DNA of 64,000 nt from Sinomonas susongensis (GTDB lineage Bacteria > Actinomycetota > Actinomycetes > Actinomycetales > Micrococcaceae). The position numbers were made by a program, and so were the translations under genes. A model generated the notes under the pieces. That model had not been told where the DNA came from. It ran no database searches and saw only the letters and a list, made by a program, of their open reading frames with translations. The stretch is from NCBI RefSeq assembly GCF_005877005.1, contig NZ_SSNH01000009.1:76249-140248 (forward strand). Reading direction: 5' to 3'. Below, one piece after another: positions 1 through 8,217 of the stretch (the stretch's first letter is position 1; each line of letters begins with the position of its first letter).

Positions 1-1
1 C

Positions 2-1402
2 CGGATCCGCCTCGCCATGCTGCAGCCCCCGCGCTCGGGGCTCACGCCGTTCAGCGACGACGCGTTCAAGCTCTCGCGCTGGGGAACGGCAGAGACGCTC
101 GTGATGCTGGACGAGAACGGCGAGGCCCTCCCTCATCTCGCGACAGGATGGAAGCGCGTGGGCGAAAACGCCTGGGAGTTCACGCTGCGCGACGACGTCG
201 AGTTCCACGACGGGACCAAGCTGAGCGCTGCCGCGGTCGCGAACACGCTCACCCGCGCGACGAAGGCCGCACCCAAGCCCCGGATCCTCGATGGCGTCGA
301 ACTCACCGCCGCGGCAACCGGCCAGCTCACCGTGCGCGTCGCGACGGCCGCGGTCGATCCCCTCCTCCCCCAGCGCCTCTCGAGCCCCCAGCTCGCGATC
401 CTCGCCGAGAGCGCCTATCGCTCCGACGGCACGGTGAGCCCCGTGGGCACGGGGTCGGGGCCGTTCAGGCTCGTCGCCGTCAACGGCACGTCCACCGCGA
501 CGCTAGACCGCTTCGACGGCTACTGGGGAAAGCGTTCGACGGCGCCCGGCATCGACGTCTCGTTCGTGCCCGACGGCACGGCCCGCGGCGCGGCCCTCCG
601 CACAGGTTCCGCCGACGTGGTCGAGGCGATTCCGGTCTCCCAGGCGCCCCTTCTGGACGACAGCCTCATTCACGAGGTCCCGATGCCGCGGACGAACACG
701 CTCTACCTCAACAACGCGATGGGACCCTTCGCGGACTCCAGCCTCCGCGCGGCGGCGCGGAAGGCGCTGAACCCCGATGGCATCGTCAAGACGGTGTACG
801 AGGGGCGGGCCGACGTCGCGGCGGGGCTTCTCGGACCCGCACTGCCGTGGGCAGCGACCCTTCGCGCCGGAGGCGAGTCCGCCACGGCATCGGGCTCCCC
901 GGCGGGCGCACGGATTCGGCTCGGGACCTTCTCCGACCGGGCGGAGCTGCCCGAGGTCGCGGTGCTCGTGGAGCAGCAGCTCGAGGCGGCAGGCTTCGTG
1001 GTAGAGCAGGTGGTCCGTGAGTACGCGCACTTCGAGAAGGACATGCTCGCGGGCGCGTTCGACGCCGTCATCCTCTCCCGGGCCACGGTCCTCGACTCGG
1101 GCGACCCAGTCGCGTACATGTTCAGCGACTTCTCGTGCAAGGGCTCGTTCAACATTGCGCACGTGTGCGATCCGGAGATCGACCGAGCCCTCGCGAAGGC
1201 GTCGTCCGCGGAGCCGGGACCGGAGCGGAGGGCAGCGATCATGGCTGCCGAGGCGGAGATCCTCAAGCGGGACGCAGCGCTCCCGATGCTCCACGAGCGG
1301 GTGATCCAGGGCGAGGCGGCGGGCGTGTCCGGTGTCTCGCGCGATCCCAGGGAGCGCGCGCTCATCACGGGCGAGAGCGCGGCAGTGCGCGGGGAGCGCT
1401 GA
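2..1402 (+). CDS. ABC transporter substrate-binding protein, family 5 (peptide/nickel type), 5' end missing
   Basis: Solute-binding component of a peptide/nickel/opine-type ABC importer, acting outside the membrane. About 466 codons are visible. The frame is already open at base 2, before the first ATG at 17, and that ATG lies inside recognisable family sequence, so the signal peptide and true start lie upstream of the window. Family 5 hallmarks seen are the N-terminal WGTAETLV segment, the WEFTLRDDVEFHDGTKLSA block (nt 170-230) and a late AARKALNPDGIVKTVYEG block (nt 750-810). The stop is 2 bases before the ATG of the fused permease, so the two are cotranscribed. The substrate cannot be told from sequence; dipeptides, nickel or another small ligand are all possible. 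Confidence 0.88.
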   Translation, partial: RIRLAMLQPPRSGLTPFSDDAFKLSRWGTAETLVMLDENGEALPHLATGWKRVGENAWEFTLRDDVEFHDGTKLSAAAVANTLTRATKAAPKPRILDGVELTAAATGQLTVRVATAAVDPLLPQRLSSPQLAILAESAYRSDGTVSPVGTGSGPFRLVAVNGTSTATLDRFDGYWGKRSTAPGIDVSFVPDGTARGAALRTGSADVVEAIPVSQAPLLDDSLIHEVPMPRTNTLYLNNAMGPFADSSLRAAARKALNPDGIVKTVYEGRADVAAGLLGPALPWAATLRAGGESATASGSPAGARIRLGTFSDRAELPEVAVLVEQQLEAAGFVVEQVVREYAHFEKDMLAGAFDAVILSRATVLDSGDPVAYMFSDFSCKGSFNIAHVCDPEIDRALAKASSAEPGPERRAAIMAAEAEILKRDAALPMLHERVIQGEAAGVSGVSRDPRERALITGESAAVRGER

Positions 1403-1404
1403 GG

Positions 1405-3210
1405 ATGGGCCGCATCCCCGGGCGCGGGGATGGCGTACGACGACGCCGCACGCACCGGCGGAGCGCCGCATGGCCGCGAGCACACTCGGCTGTTGCCGCA
1501 GCCTCCCGATCCGTGACCGTCGCGCTCGTCGTGTTCCTGCTCGGCATCCTGCCGTGGCTCTCCTCGCACGACCCCGCGCTCGCGATCCTGCGCGCAAGGT
1601 CCGCCGAGCAGGAGGCGACTCCCGAGGCGCTCGGCGCGATCCGGCAGGAGCTCGGCCTCGACGCCGGCCCGTTCGCAGTCTTCGCGGGGTGGCTCGGGCG
1701 GGCGCTGACCGGCGATTGGGGTGTCTCCTGGGTCAGCGGAAGGCCCGTGCTGCCCGGTATGGTGCAGGCGATGCTCGTCTCGCTCGGGCTCATGGCCGCC
1801 GCGCTCACGGTCGCCCTCGTGGTCGCTGCAGCACTCAACGTTTCGGCCCTCCGCCGCGGCCTCGACGGGCGAACAGCCAGGACGTCCGGAGCCCTGGCCG
1901 CGGCGCTCACGTCCCTGCCCGAGTTCCTGCTCTCGGCCCTCCTGCTGGTGGCGGGCGCTGTCTGGCTCCGCTGGTTCCCGCCGTACGGGTGGTCTGGCCC
2001 GTCGTCGGCGGTGCTGCCGGCGCTGGCCCTCGGCGTCCCCGCCGGCGGCCTCCTCGGGAGGCTCGTCTCCGATTCCCTGGCCAGTGCCCTGAGTGAGCAA
2101 TGGGTGGCGACGTGGATCGTCTCGGGCTATTCGCGTCGCGCAATCGCCCTCAACGCGCTCCGCCGGAGCCTGCCGTCGGTCCTTCCGCAGCTCGCGCTCG
2201 TTCTCGTCGGACTCGTCGGCGGCGCCGTCGCCGTCGAACGCGTCTTCGCGATCCCGGGCATCGGCCGCGCGACCCTGGGCGGGGTGTCGGCCCAGGACGT
2301 CCCGACCATTCAGGCGGGCGTCATGCTGCTCATGCTGCTCTCGACGGCGCTCGGGGGCGCCGCGGGCCTCCTCAGACGGGTGCTGCTCGGGCCGGCGATT
2401 CGGGCCTCCGCCGTCCCGGCGCCCGCGCCCGTCCCCGCCGGCACACGCCGCACGTGGCTCGTCCCCGCCGCGTCCCTCCTCGCCCTCGCCGGCCTTGTCG
2501 CCGCAGGACTGCCGCGGGACCCGTACTCGACGGCGCACGGAAGGCTCGCACCGCCGTCGGTCGTCATTCCGCTCGGGGCGGACGCGAGCGGCCGCGACCT
2601 GCTGGCCCGCGTGGCACACGGTGCTCTGACGACCATCGGAACCGCCGCCCTCGTAACGTCGGTCTGCCTCGCCATCGGGCTCGCCCTCGGCCTGTGCGGG
2701 CGCGCCGCCCTAGGACCCATCGAGGTCGCGAAGGCGGTTCCGCCCGTGATCGCCGGGCTCGTCGTCGTCGCCCTCATCGGGGCGTCGGCAACCGGCGCGG
2801 CGATCGCCGTTGCGGCCGTCGGCTGGGCTCCGCTCGCGGCGCACACAGCGGCGCTCACCACCGAAGCACGCGCTCAGGCGCACGTGCAGATCGCACCTGT
2901 GCTCGGCACGGGCCGCGCACGCACGATGCTCGGCCACGTCCTGCCCGGAGTCGTCGGGCCTGTCGTCCGCCACGCGGCGCTGCGCCTGCCGGGCACGGTG
3001 CTCGCGCTCGCAGCGCTCGGCTTCCTCGGGATGGGCCCGCAGCCGCCGCATCCCGACTGGGGCCTGGTCCTCGCAGAGGGCATGGCCTACGTCGAGCGCG
3101 CGCCGTCCGTGGTCCTCGGGCCCCTCTGCGCGCTGGTGCTGCTCGCCGTCTCGGCTGTCTCACTGTCAGGGCTCTCCGCAGACCTCGGACGGAGGTCCGA
3201 GGCCGGGTGA
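1405..3210 (+). CDS. Fused ABC transporter permease (DppB-like + DppC-like in one chain)
   Basis: Transmembrane channel of the same peptide/nickel-type importer, 601 aa from ATG 1405. A GTG at 1513, right before the first membrane helix, is an alternative start. The N-terminal half is DppB-like, with an EAA-type loop followed by ERVFAIPGIGRATLGG near nt 2240. The C-terminal half begins around nt 2440 and is DppC-like: PLGADASGRDLL near nt 2570, then a second permease ending with FLGMGPQPPHPDWG near nt 3025. These are normally two genes of about 310 and 290 aa; here they form one reading frame with no internal stop. No ATPase gene follows before the next unrelated gene, so it is probably upstream or elsewhere. 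Confidence 0.85.
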   Translation: MGRIPGRGDGVRRRRTHRRSAAWPRAHSAVAAASRSVTVALVVFLLGILPWLSSHDPALAILRARSAEQEATPEALGAIRQELGLDAGPFAVFAGWLGRALTGDWGVSWVSGRPVLPGMVQAMLVSLGLMAAALTVALVVAAALNVSALRRGLDGRTARTSGALAAALTSLPEFLLSALLLVAGAVWLRWFPPYGWSGPSSAVLPALALGVPAGGLLGRLVSDSLASALSEQWVATWIVSGYSRRAIALNALRRSLPSVLPQLALVLVGLVGGAVAVERVFAIPGIGRATLGGVSAQDVPTIQAGVMLLMLLSTALGGAAGLLRRVLLGPAIRASAVPAPAPVPAGTRRTWLVPAASLLALAGLVAAGLPRDPYSTAHGRLAPPSVVIPLGADASGRDLLARVAHGALTTIGTAALVTSVCLAIGLALGLCGRAALGPIEVAKAVPPVIAGLVVVALIGASATGAAIAVAAVGWAPLAAHTAALTTEARAQAHVQIAPVLGTGRARTMLGHVLPGVVGPVVRHAALRLPGTVLALAALGFLGMGPQPPHPDWGLVLAEGMAYVERAPSVVLGPLCALVLLAVSAVSLSGLSADLGRRSEAG

Positions 3211-3356
3211 GCTGCTCCGACGAATATCGGTTCAGGGGCTCGCGCCCGCACGGTCGCCGTGCTGGACTGGGTCGGGCGGCAGAGGCCCACCCGGGCACTG
3301 CCGCCCATCGAACCGGCCGAGGGCGGCCGCGCCGCCCGGGAAGGACCAATAGGCCC

Positions 3357-3959
3357 ATGGCAACGTACAGGATCGGCTACCTCGTCGGCAGCCTTGCTTC
3401 TGCTTCCATCAATCGCACCCTCTCAAAGGCCCTCATCCGGTTGGCCCCGGAAGAGCTCGAGTTCGCCGAGATCCCCATCGGAAACCTCCCGCTGTACAGT
3501 TCCGACTACGACGCCGACTACCCGCCCGAAGGCCGCTCGTTCAAGGACGCGGTTGAAAGCTCGGACGGCATCCTGATCGTCTCCCCCGAGTACAACCGCT
3601 CGATTCCCGGGGTGCTCAAGAACGCGATCGACTGGGGATCCCGGCCGTGGGGCACCAATTCGTTCGCCCGGAAGCCCACGGGGATCATCGGGGCCTCGCC
3701 TGGCAACATCGGCACCGCGGTCATGCAGTCGTCGATGCGCGCGGTGCTGAGCTTCCTCGACGCGCCACAGCTGAACTCCCCCGAGGGCTACATCAAGTTC
3801 GACCGGGCGGTCTTCGGCAACGACGGCTCCGTCTCGGACGAACAGACCGAGAGCTTCCTGCGCCACTACATGTCGGAATACGCCGCCTTCGTGGCACGGG
3901 TCCTTGCCGCGGACGCACCCGGGCACATCGGCGACCGCGATCCGTACGCCCACGCGTGA
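3357..3959 (+). CDS. NADPH-dependent FMN reductase family protein
   Basis: Flavodoxin-fold flavin reductase of 200 aa, predicted cytosolic, that would use NAD(P)H to reduce FMN or a quinone/azo-type acceptor. The family signature SPEYNRSIPGVLKNAIDWGS is clear around residues 77-96, and GIIGASPGNIGTAVMQ follows. The N-terminus has the usual beta strand and phosphate-binding loop (IGYLVGSLASASINRTL). I chose ATG 3357 because AAGGA lies upstream and the protein begins directly with the first beta strand; the frame is open far upstream but that part is not protein-like. It is a single gene between the ABC operon and an SDR. Confidence 0.88.
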   Translation: MATYRIGYLVGSLASASINRTLSKALIRLAPEELEFAEIPIGNLPLYSSDYDADYPPEGRSFKDAVESSDGILIVSPEYNRSIPGVLKNAIDWGSRPWGTNSFARKPTGIIGASPGNIGTAVMQSSMRAVLSFLDAPQLNSPEGYIKFDRAVFGNDGSVSDEQTESFLRHYMSEYAAFVARVLAADAPGHIGDRDPYAHA

Positions 3960-4079
3960 CCCCTAGCCCGGGCGGCCGTCCCTGCAACCGGGTGTCACAA
4001 GCGCCCTGCGTCAAGCCGGCCGTCCGGGGTACACCTTCGATGTCCAAGCAACCACGTCGGACCATCTGAAGGAGAAGCC

Positions 4080-4877
4080 ATGAGTTTCGAACCGCGCACC
4101 GCCATCGTCACCGGCTCCGATTCCGGAATCGGTCAAGCGACCGCCGTCGCGCTCGCGGCAGCGGGAATGGACGTGGGCGTCACGTGGCACTCGGACGAGA
4201 AGGGCGCCCAGGAGACCGCCGAGGAGATCCGCAGGCACGGCCGGAAGGCGTACGTTGCCCAGCTGGACGTCGCCGACACGCCAGCCTGCGGTGACGTGAT
4301 CGACGATCTGGTCTCACAGCTCGGCGGCTTCGACGTCTTCGTGAACAACGCCGGCACGGGCGCGAACGAGCCGTTCCTCGACATGGAGTACGAGCGCTGG
4401 CGGGAAATCGTCGCCACCGACCTTGACGGGGCCTTCGTCTGCCTCCAGCGGGCAGCGCGACACATGGTTCAGGCCGGCAATGGCGGGCGCCTCATCGCAG
4501 TGACGAGCGTGCACGAGCACCAGCCTCGGGTCGGCTCGTCGGCGTACGACGCCGCGAAGCACGGCCTCGGGGGCCTCATCAAGACGATCGCCCTGGAGCT
4601 CGGCGAGCACGGCATCACGGCGAACTCCGTGGCGCCGGGCGAGATCGCGACGCCCATGACCGGCCAGGAGGACGAGGACCCGCACGGTGTCTCACGTCCC
4701 GGGGTCCCGCTCGGCCGCCCGGGAGACGCGCGCGAGGTGGCGGCCGTCATCGCGTTCCTTGCCTCGCCCGCTTCGAGCTACGTCACGGGTGCTTCGTGGC
4801 CCGTCGACGGCGGCATGCTGCAGATGGGTCCGCAGGGCGGCTCGCACATCACGGGCGACGACTGGCGGAAGGGCTGA
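4080..4877 (+). CDS. Short-chain dehydrogenase/reductase (SDR)
   Basis: Classical SDR oxidoreductase, 265 aa, cytosolic. Cofactor site TGSDSGIGQ is at residues 10-18, NNAG is near residue 90, and the catalytic Ser-Tyr-Lys set appears as a Ser in SVHEHQ and then YDAAK. The C-terminus has the usual YVTGASWPVDGGM cofactor/tetramer segment. GAAGGAGAAG immediately precedes the ATG. The substrate is not predictable; glucose dehydrogenase-like and 3-oxoacyl-ACP reductase-like SDRs look similar. It is convergent with the membrane-protein gene that ends 20 bases downstream. Confidence 0.9.
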   Translation: MSFEPRTAIVTGSDSGIGQATAVALAAAGMDVGVTWHSDEKGAQETAEEIRRHGRKAYVAQLDVADTPACGDVIDDLVSQLGGFDVFVNNAGTGANEPFLDMEYERWREIVATDLDGAFVCLQRAARHMVQAGNGGRLIAVTSVHEHQPRVGSSAYDAAKHGLGGLIKTIALELGEHGITANSVAPGEIATPMTGQEDEDPHGVSRPGVPLGRPGDAREVAAVIAFLASPASSYVTGASWPVDGGMLQMGPQGGSHITGDDWRKG

Positions 4878-4896
4878 GCGAGGGGGCTGCGAAGCC

Positions 4897-5418
4897 CTAA
4901 GCCGCGACCGTGAGCAGGCGGGCGCTGCCGTCCGCCTCGCCCACGAGGCGGACCCGCAGCCGCCCGAAGGAGACCTCGCCAGTCACGAGCAGCGCGAAGT
5001 ACCGGAACAGCTGCTCCTCCCGCGAGAGCGCCTGCAGGAGCGCGCCCGCGTGCTCGAAGAACGCCTCGGCCACGACGAGGCCGGCCACCGCCCGGTTCCT
5101 CACCGCCGTCATGAACGCGTCCACCCGCCGGAACAGGTCGGGCACGAACAGGAGCACGACGGCGAAGATCCCCGCAGCGACGACACTGATCCGATCCGTC
5201 ACGACCACGTACGCAAGCGCAAGGCCGACGACGACGACGAGGACGCGGCTGGCCACGTTCAGCACTCTGGCGAGGGTGCGGTGCGACTTCACCCGCTCGA
5301 GCACCGCGTAGTCTGCGGCGAGGGCGAGCCGCTGCCCGGCCGCGAGGATGGTCTCACGCACAAGGCGCGTCCCATCTGGAAGGAGTGTCCCTTGCGCTCC
5401 GAAAAGTTGGCGTGTCAT
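4897..5418 (-). CDS. Small membrane protein with two central helices, function unknown
   Basis: A 173-aa protein I cannot assign to a family with confidence. Two adjacent hydrophobic segments at about residues 57-74 and 78-96 form a hairpin across the membrane. About 55 residues precede them, including a cluster ERVKSHRTLARV, and a soluble C-terminal part of about 75 residues follows. This short N-part, two-helix, longer C-part layout is reminiscent of SLATT-type membrane proteins, but that is only a resemblance. The start ATG at 5418 has GAGGGG six or so bases upstream on the minus strand. Next upstream on the same strand is the TetR regulator, separated by about 150 bases. Confidence 0.7.
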   Translation of the reverse strand: MTRQLFGAQGTLLPDGTRLVRETILAAGQRLALAADYAVLERVKSHRTLARVLNVASRVLVVVVGLALAYVVVTDRISVVAAGIFAVVLLFVPDLFRRVDAFMTAVRNRAVAGLVVAEAFFEHAGALLQALSREEQLFRYFALLVTGEVSFGRLRVRLVGEADGSARLLTVAA

Positions 5419-5569
5419 CTGTCCCCTCGCGTTGCCCGGCCCGGTGAGTCGACTACTATTCTCCCACGCGCCGTCGACCGCGGGGCAAACTGCGACGTCA
5501 TGGCCCGACTCGCACGGTCCCGGCCGGAGCCGCCCGCGCCTGCTTACCCCTCGGGGTCAGCGCTCAGGG

Positions 5570-6436
5570 TCAGTTGCTGTCAACCCGACTGAGGGTCTCC
5601 CTGGTCTTTGCGAGTCGGCGGGGCCTGCCTTCCCGATGCTCCGCCTCGGCCGCCGCCTCCCGGGGCCGAAAAGGGGCCAGATGCTGCCCTCCGTTGCTGC
5701 GCAGGCTTTCGTCGTTGCTGCGCAGGCTTCCGCCGCGCGGATTCCGGTGGCTCTCGCTGCGCTGCCCGTCCTCGTGCCTGTTCCCGCCGCTGGACTCGTC
5801 CCCGCTCGCAACGCGATAACCCTGCCCCTGCTGTTGCCGCTGCCGGTGATGCTCTATGAGCAGGCGCGCCATGAGCCGGGCGCGCTCGGCGGCACGCGTG
5901 TCGCCCTCTGCGTCCGCGACCATCGCGCCCTTGATGAGGATGTGGCACGACCAGGCGAAGCCGTCCGGGTCGTCGAGCCCGGCCGCGATGGCGATCGCTG
6001 CGAGCTGGTCCCGCGTCCGGCTGAGGTATTCGATGCTGGCCTTGCCCAGAGGGTGGTCGGGACCCATCTCGATCATGACGTGGAGGAAGGCGCTTGCCTC
6101 GGCCTTCCCTCGGTGGAACCAGTCGTCGAGTACGCCGAACACCGCGAGCAGGGCCTCGTCGCGGCTGTCGATGCTCTTGGTGGCCGCCTCGACGGCGGCA
6201 CTCCTCGCAAGGAACCACCGGTCCAGATAGGCCAGGACGAGTGCGTCCTTGGATGGGAAGTGCCGGTAGAAGGTTGCCTTCGCAACCCCTGAGCGGCCGA
6301 TGATCTCATCCACACCGACGTCGCGGATACCACGCCGGGCGAAGAGCTCGTACGCAGTGTCCACTATTCTTTCGCGCGCACCAGGCTTTCTGCCCGTGGC
6401 CGCGCGAGCATCGCCCCGAGCGTCCATGCTGGCCAT
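5570..6436 (-). CDS. TetR/AcrR family transcriptional regulator with long C-terminal tail
   Basis: One-component repressor, 288 aa. The N-terminal helix-turn-helix is typical of TetR: RERIVDTAYELFARRG, then VDEIIGRSGVAKATFYRHF at about residues 20-60. The ligand-binding domain ends near residue 205. About 80 further residues are unusual: Gln, Gly, Arg and Ser rich, with a seven-residue tandem repeat (SLRSNDE/SLRSNGG) from a 21-bp DNA duplication. The start is taken at 6436 (MASMDARG; 6427 also possible) because two perfect operator-like palindromes lie just upstream, which makes the farther ATG at 6511 unlikely. Divergent from the small-gene run at 6558; autoregulation is likely. Confidence 0.88.
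   Translation of the reverse strand: MASMDARGDARAATGRKPGARERIVDTAYELFARRGIRDVGVDEIIGRSGVAKATFYRHFPSKDALVLAYLDRWFLARSAAVEAATKSIDSRDEALLAVFGVLDDWFHRGKAEASAFLHVMIEMGPDHPLGKASIEYLSRTRDQLAAIAIAAGLDDPDGFAWSCHILIKGAMVADAEGDTRAAERARLMARLLIEHHRQRQQQGQGYRVASGDESSGGNRHEDGQRSESHRNPRGGSLRSNDESLRSNGGQHLAPFRPREAAAEAEHREGRPRRLAKTRETLSRVDSN
5692..5733. repeat. 21-bp tandem duplication inside the TetR tail
   Basis: Two adjacent copies of a 21-bp unit beginning CGTTGCTGCGCAGGCTT; the second copy diverges only at its end. In frame it encodes a repeated seven-residue SLRSN-type unit in the C-terminal tail of the TetR protein. Confidence 0.9.
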
Positions 6437-6452
6437 CCTATCGCATTGACTG

Positions 6453-6468
6453 GACAGACAGGTCTGTC
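6453..6468. promoter_or_regulatory. TetR operator 1 (GACAGA-n4-TCTGTC)
   Basis: Perfect inverted repeat GACAGAC-AG-GTCTGTC, 17 bases upstream of the TetR start codon. It shares its half-sites with the second palindrome 39 bp away. This size and position are typical for TetR-family autorepression. Confidence 0.8.
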
Positions 6469-6490
6469 TACATGTAGAAAATTCTTGAGC

Positions 6491-6508
6491 AGACAGACCG
6501 TTCTGTCT
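6491..6508. promoter_or_regulatory. TetR operator 2 (AGACAGA-n4-TCTGTCT)
   Basis: Perfect inverted repeat with 7-base arms AGACAGA/TCTGTCT and a 4-base spacer, sharing the GACAGA half-site with operator 1. The centre-to-centre distance is 39 bp. It lies between tetR and the divergent gene at 6558, so it could control both. Confidence 0.8.
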
Positions 6509-6557
6509 CAACCGGGCCGACAGGGCGTCGGCCCTCCGCGGTGAGTAGGAGGACGCT

Positions 6558-6746
6558 GTGACTGAGCTGATGAGCCGGCTGCCCCTCGGCGGGGCCGCTT
6601 CCAGGGCTGTGTCCCCTTCAGCGGCGCTCGCGGGAGAGCGCGTGGACGAGGCGGAAGAACTGCGCGAAGTGGCGCAGTTGGCCCTGGCGATGGCTCTCCG
6701 CCGCTACCGAGAGGGTGCCGAGAACTCGCCTAAGGCCTGCGCGTGA
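6558..6746 (+). CDS. Small hypothetical protein
   Basis: A 62-aa protein from GTG 6558, with a perfect AGGAGG at 6547-6552 that fixes the start. It has a low-complexity Ala/Ser N-half and a predicted amphipathic helix (DEAEELREVAQLALAMALRRYREG) in the C-half. No family recognised. Its stop overlaps the GTG start of the next small gene (GTGA), so the two are translationally coupled. The operator pair at 6453-6508 is just upstream. Confidence 0.6.
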   Translation: MTELMSRLPLGGAASRAVSPSAALAGERVDEAEELREVAQLALAMALRRYREGAENSPKACA

Positions 6747-7015
6747 GGCAGCAACTGGACCCCAAGGGGGAAATGAGGCGCGCCCTCGCGGGCGACCGCA
6801 AGGTCATCGTCGACGGACGCAACGCCGAACTGCACTGCTACTTGGTGGCAGCTGGGGTGCAGTCGGCGCGCGTCGTGTGGACGACGGCGTCAGGGCGGCG
6901 CAGGCAGCGAATCGTTCAACTCGCGCAGGTCCGGCTTCCGGACCCGGCGACGCCGTGGGAGGGAGTGGAGATCTCCCCCGACCGGATTCCCTTCGCCTCC
7001 CCCGCCCGCCTCTGA
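6743..7015 (+). CDS. Small hypothetical protein coupled to the preceding gene
   Basis: A 90-aa protein starting at GTG 6743, overlapping the previous stop by four bases. It is basic overall, with a plausible beta-rich middle (KVIVDGRNAELHCYLV, ARVVWTTASGRRRQRIVQL). No recognised domain. The coupling and normal codon bias are the evidence that it is real; function unknown. Confidence 0.55.
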   Translation: MRQQLDPKGEMRRALAGDRKVIVDGRNAELHCYLVAAGVQSARVVWTTASGRRRQRIVQLAQVRLPDPATPWEGVEISPDRIPFASPARL

Positions 7016-7092
7016 GGCGTACAGCGAGGAGAGCGGGAAGCCCGACTGGGCCCCAGGGGCCGGACTCCGAGGAGCGGAGCGGCCTGTGGGTC

Positions 7093-7098
7093 TAGGCT
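7093..7098 (+). promoter_or_regulatory. Candidate -10 box (TAGGCT) of the GNAT-like gene
   Basis: TAGGCT fits the actinobacterial TAnnnT -10 pattern. It would start transcripts near 7105, either leaderless at GTG 7106 or with a 40-base leader to the better ATG at 7145. Confidence 0.4.
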
Positions 7099-7144
7099 CG
7101 GGCGTGTGGGCGACGCAGCCGGCGCTCGCTCGAGAGGGAGTTCC

Positions 7145-7786
7145 ATGGCCGAGCTCGATCCGCAGCGCCTGTCCTTCAAGTACCGCCTTGTGCAGGATGG
7201 CCTCCTCGACGCTGACGAGTCGCCGGAAGACTATCCGCAGGAGTGGTGCTTCTCCGTCTCGGCGACCGTCTACCACCGCTTCGACGACGACGGCCGCGAA
7301 CGCCGGGTCGGCCGCGGCCGCGTGTATGTCGTTCCGGATGCGACCGACATCGACCTCTTCGAGGTCCTCGACGCGCACAGCCAGGAGCTCGCCGACGTCG
7401 CGGCCATGCTTCTCACAGACCGTCCTGACCTCTTGGCTGCCCTCGCGGCGGGCACCCGCCACGACCTGATGTACGTCGCGGACCTCGAACTCCACCGGGA
7501 GTTCCGCGGGCAGGGGCTCGGGCGGAGCATCCTCCGCGCGCTGCTCGAGGCTGTGGGCCGCGGGGTGGGTCTCGTCATCCTTCAGGCCGCGCCCCAGCTG
7601 AGCGGCGAGCTGGACGACGACGGGGACGCCGGCATGGGCATCGGCCGGACCGGCAGAGTGGCCACAGGCGAAACTGGAATCGACGGCGCAGTCGCCCGCC
7701 GTCGTGCGAAGCGCTCCTTGGCGCGATACTGGCAAGCAGCAGGTTTCGAACGAGCTGCCGGCGACTACTACGCCCGGCTGGTCTGA
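7145..7786 (+). CDS. GNAT-family acetyltransferase-like protein
   Basis: A 213-aa protein with the acetyl-CoA binding motif A of GNAT enzymes, [21 protein letters not shown], near residues 118-138. A strand (LMYVADLEL) precedes it and a late block [20 protein letters not shown] fits the family's C-terminal fold. A Gly/Asp-rich insert of about 30 residues separates motif A from the end. The acceptor substrate is unknown. The start at 7145 is supported by GAGAGGGAG; a leaderless GTG at 7106 is the alternative. It lies 13 bases upstream of the gas-vesicle-like gene. Confidence 0.65.
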   Translation: MAELDPQRLSFKYRLVQDGLLDADESPEDYPQEWCFSVSATVYHRFDDDGRERRVGRGRVYVVPDATDIDLFEVLDAHSQELADVAAMLLTDRPDLLAALAAGTRHDLMYVADLELHREFRGQGLGRSILRALLEAVGRGVGLVILQAAPQLSGELDDDGDAGMGIGRTGRVATGETGIDGAVARRRAKRSLARYWQAAGFERAAGDYYARLV

Positions 7787-7799
7787 GGAAGCAGTCGAC

Positions 7800-8183
7800 A
7801 TGGACGATGTGGCACGGCCATCCGGGACACAACCGCGCAGCGGCGGCTATCTCGACCGCCCGCACTCGAGTTCGCTGGCCGACGTGCTCAACGTGATCCT
7901 CGACAAGGGCCTCGTCATCGACGCCTACGTGCAGCTCTCCCTCCTCGGTGTAGACGTCCTCACGGTCGACGCGCGCTTCGTGGTGGCGAGCGTGGACACC
8001 TATCTCCGCTACGCGGAGGCGACCAGCAGGCTGAACCTGGCGAAGCAGACCGAAGGGAAGGGACTCCCGGAGCTGGGCAAGAAGGCCATCGACCGCACCG
8101 TCGAGACCGTCGCCCACGAGGTCGCCCAGAGGAAGACCGAGGACTTCGTGGGAAAGGTCAAGGATTTCTTCACCCCGGACTGA
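7800..8183 (+). CDS. Gas vesicle structural protein family (GvpA/GvpJ-like), orphan
   Basis: A 127-aa protein whose residues about 26-76 ([18 protein letters not shown], then [27 protein letters not shown]) closely follow the GvpA/GvpJ core, an alpha-beta-beta-alpha unit that polymerises into gas vesicle walls. An N-terminal Gly/Ser/Arg tail and a charged C-terminal tail of about 50 residues flank the core; such tails are more typical of minor proteins (GvpJ/S-like) than of the short main shell protein. None of the usual companions (gvpF, G, K, L, N, O) is visible nearby, so alone it is unlikely to make a vesicle. Start ATG 7800 follows the previous stop by 13 bases. Confidence 0.8.
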   Translation: MDDVARPSGTQPRSGGYLDRPHSSSLADVLNVILDKGLVIDAYVQLSLLGVDVLTVDARFVVASVDTYLRYAEATSRLNLAKQTEGKGLPELGKKAIDRTVETVAHEVAQRKTEDFVGKVKDFFTPD

Positions 8184-8205
8184 CCTGTTCGACGTCGGGC
8201 CAGCA

Positions 8206-8211
8206 TAGGAT
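8206..8211 (+). promoter_or_regulatory. Candidate -10 box (TAGGAT) for a leaderless mRNA
   Basis: TAGGAT ends six bases before the GTG at 8218, and no Shine-Dalgarno sequence is present, the usual arrangement of actinobacterial leaderless genes. Confidence 0.45.
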
Positions 8212-8217
8212 CGCCCC

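Noticed and set aside
703-2619. 638-codon antisense frame opposite the ABC transporter genes
   Set aside because: Repetitive Arg/Glu/Gly sequence typical of antisense to Ala/Leu-rich membrane genes.
4020-4079. Riboswitch or other structured leader before the SDR and NCS1 genes
   Set aside because: Leaders are short and no conserved riboswitch motif is recognisable.
4884-4897. GGGCT-GCGA-AGCCC hairpin between the SDR and membrane-protein genes
   Set aside because: Five base pairs overlapping a stop codon; not convincing as a terminator.
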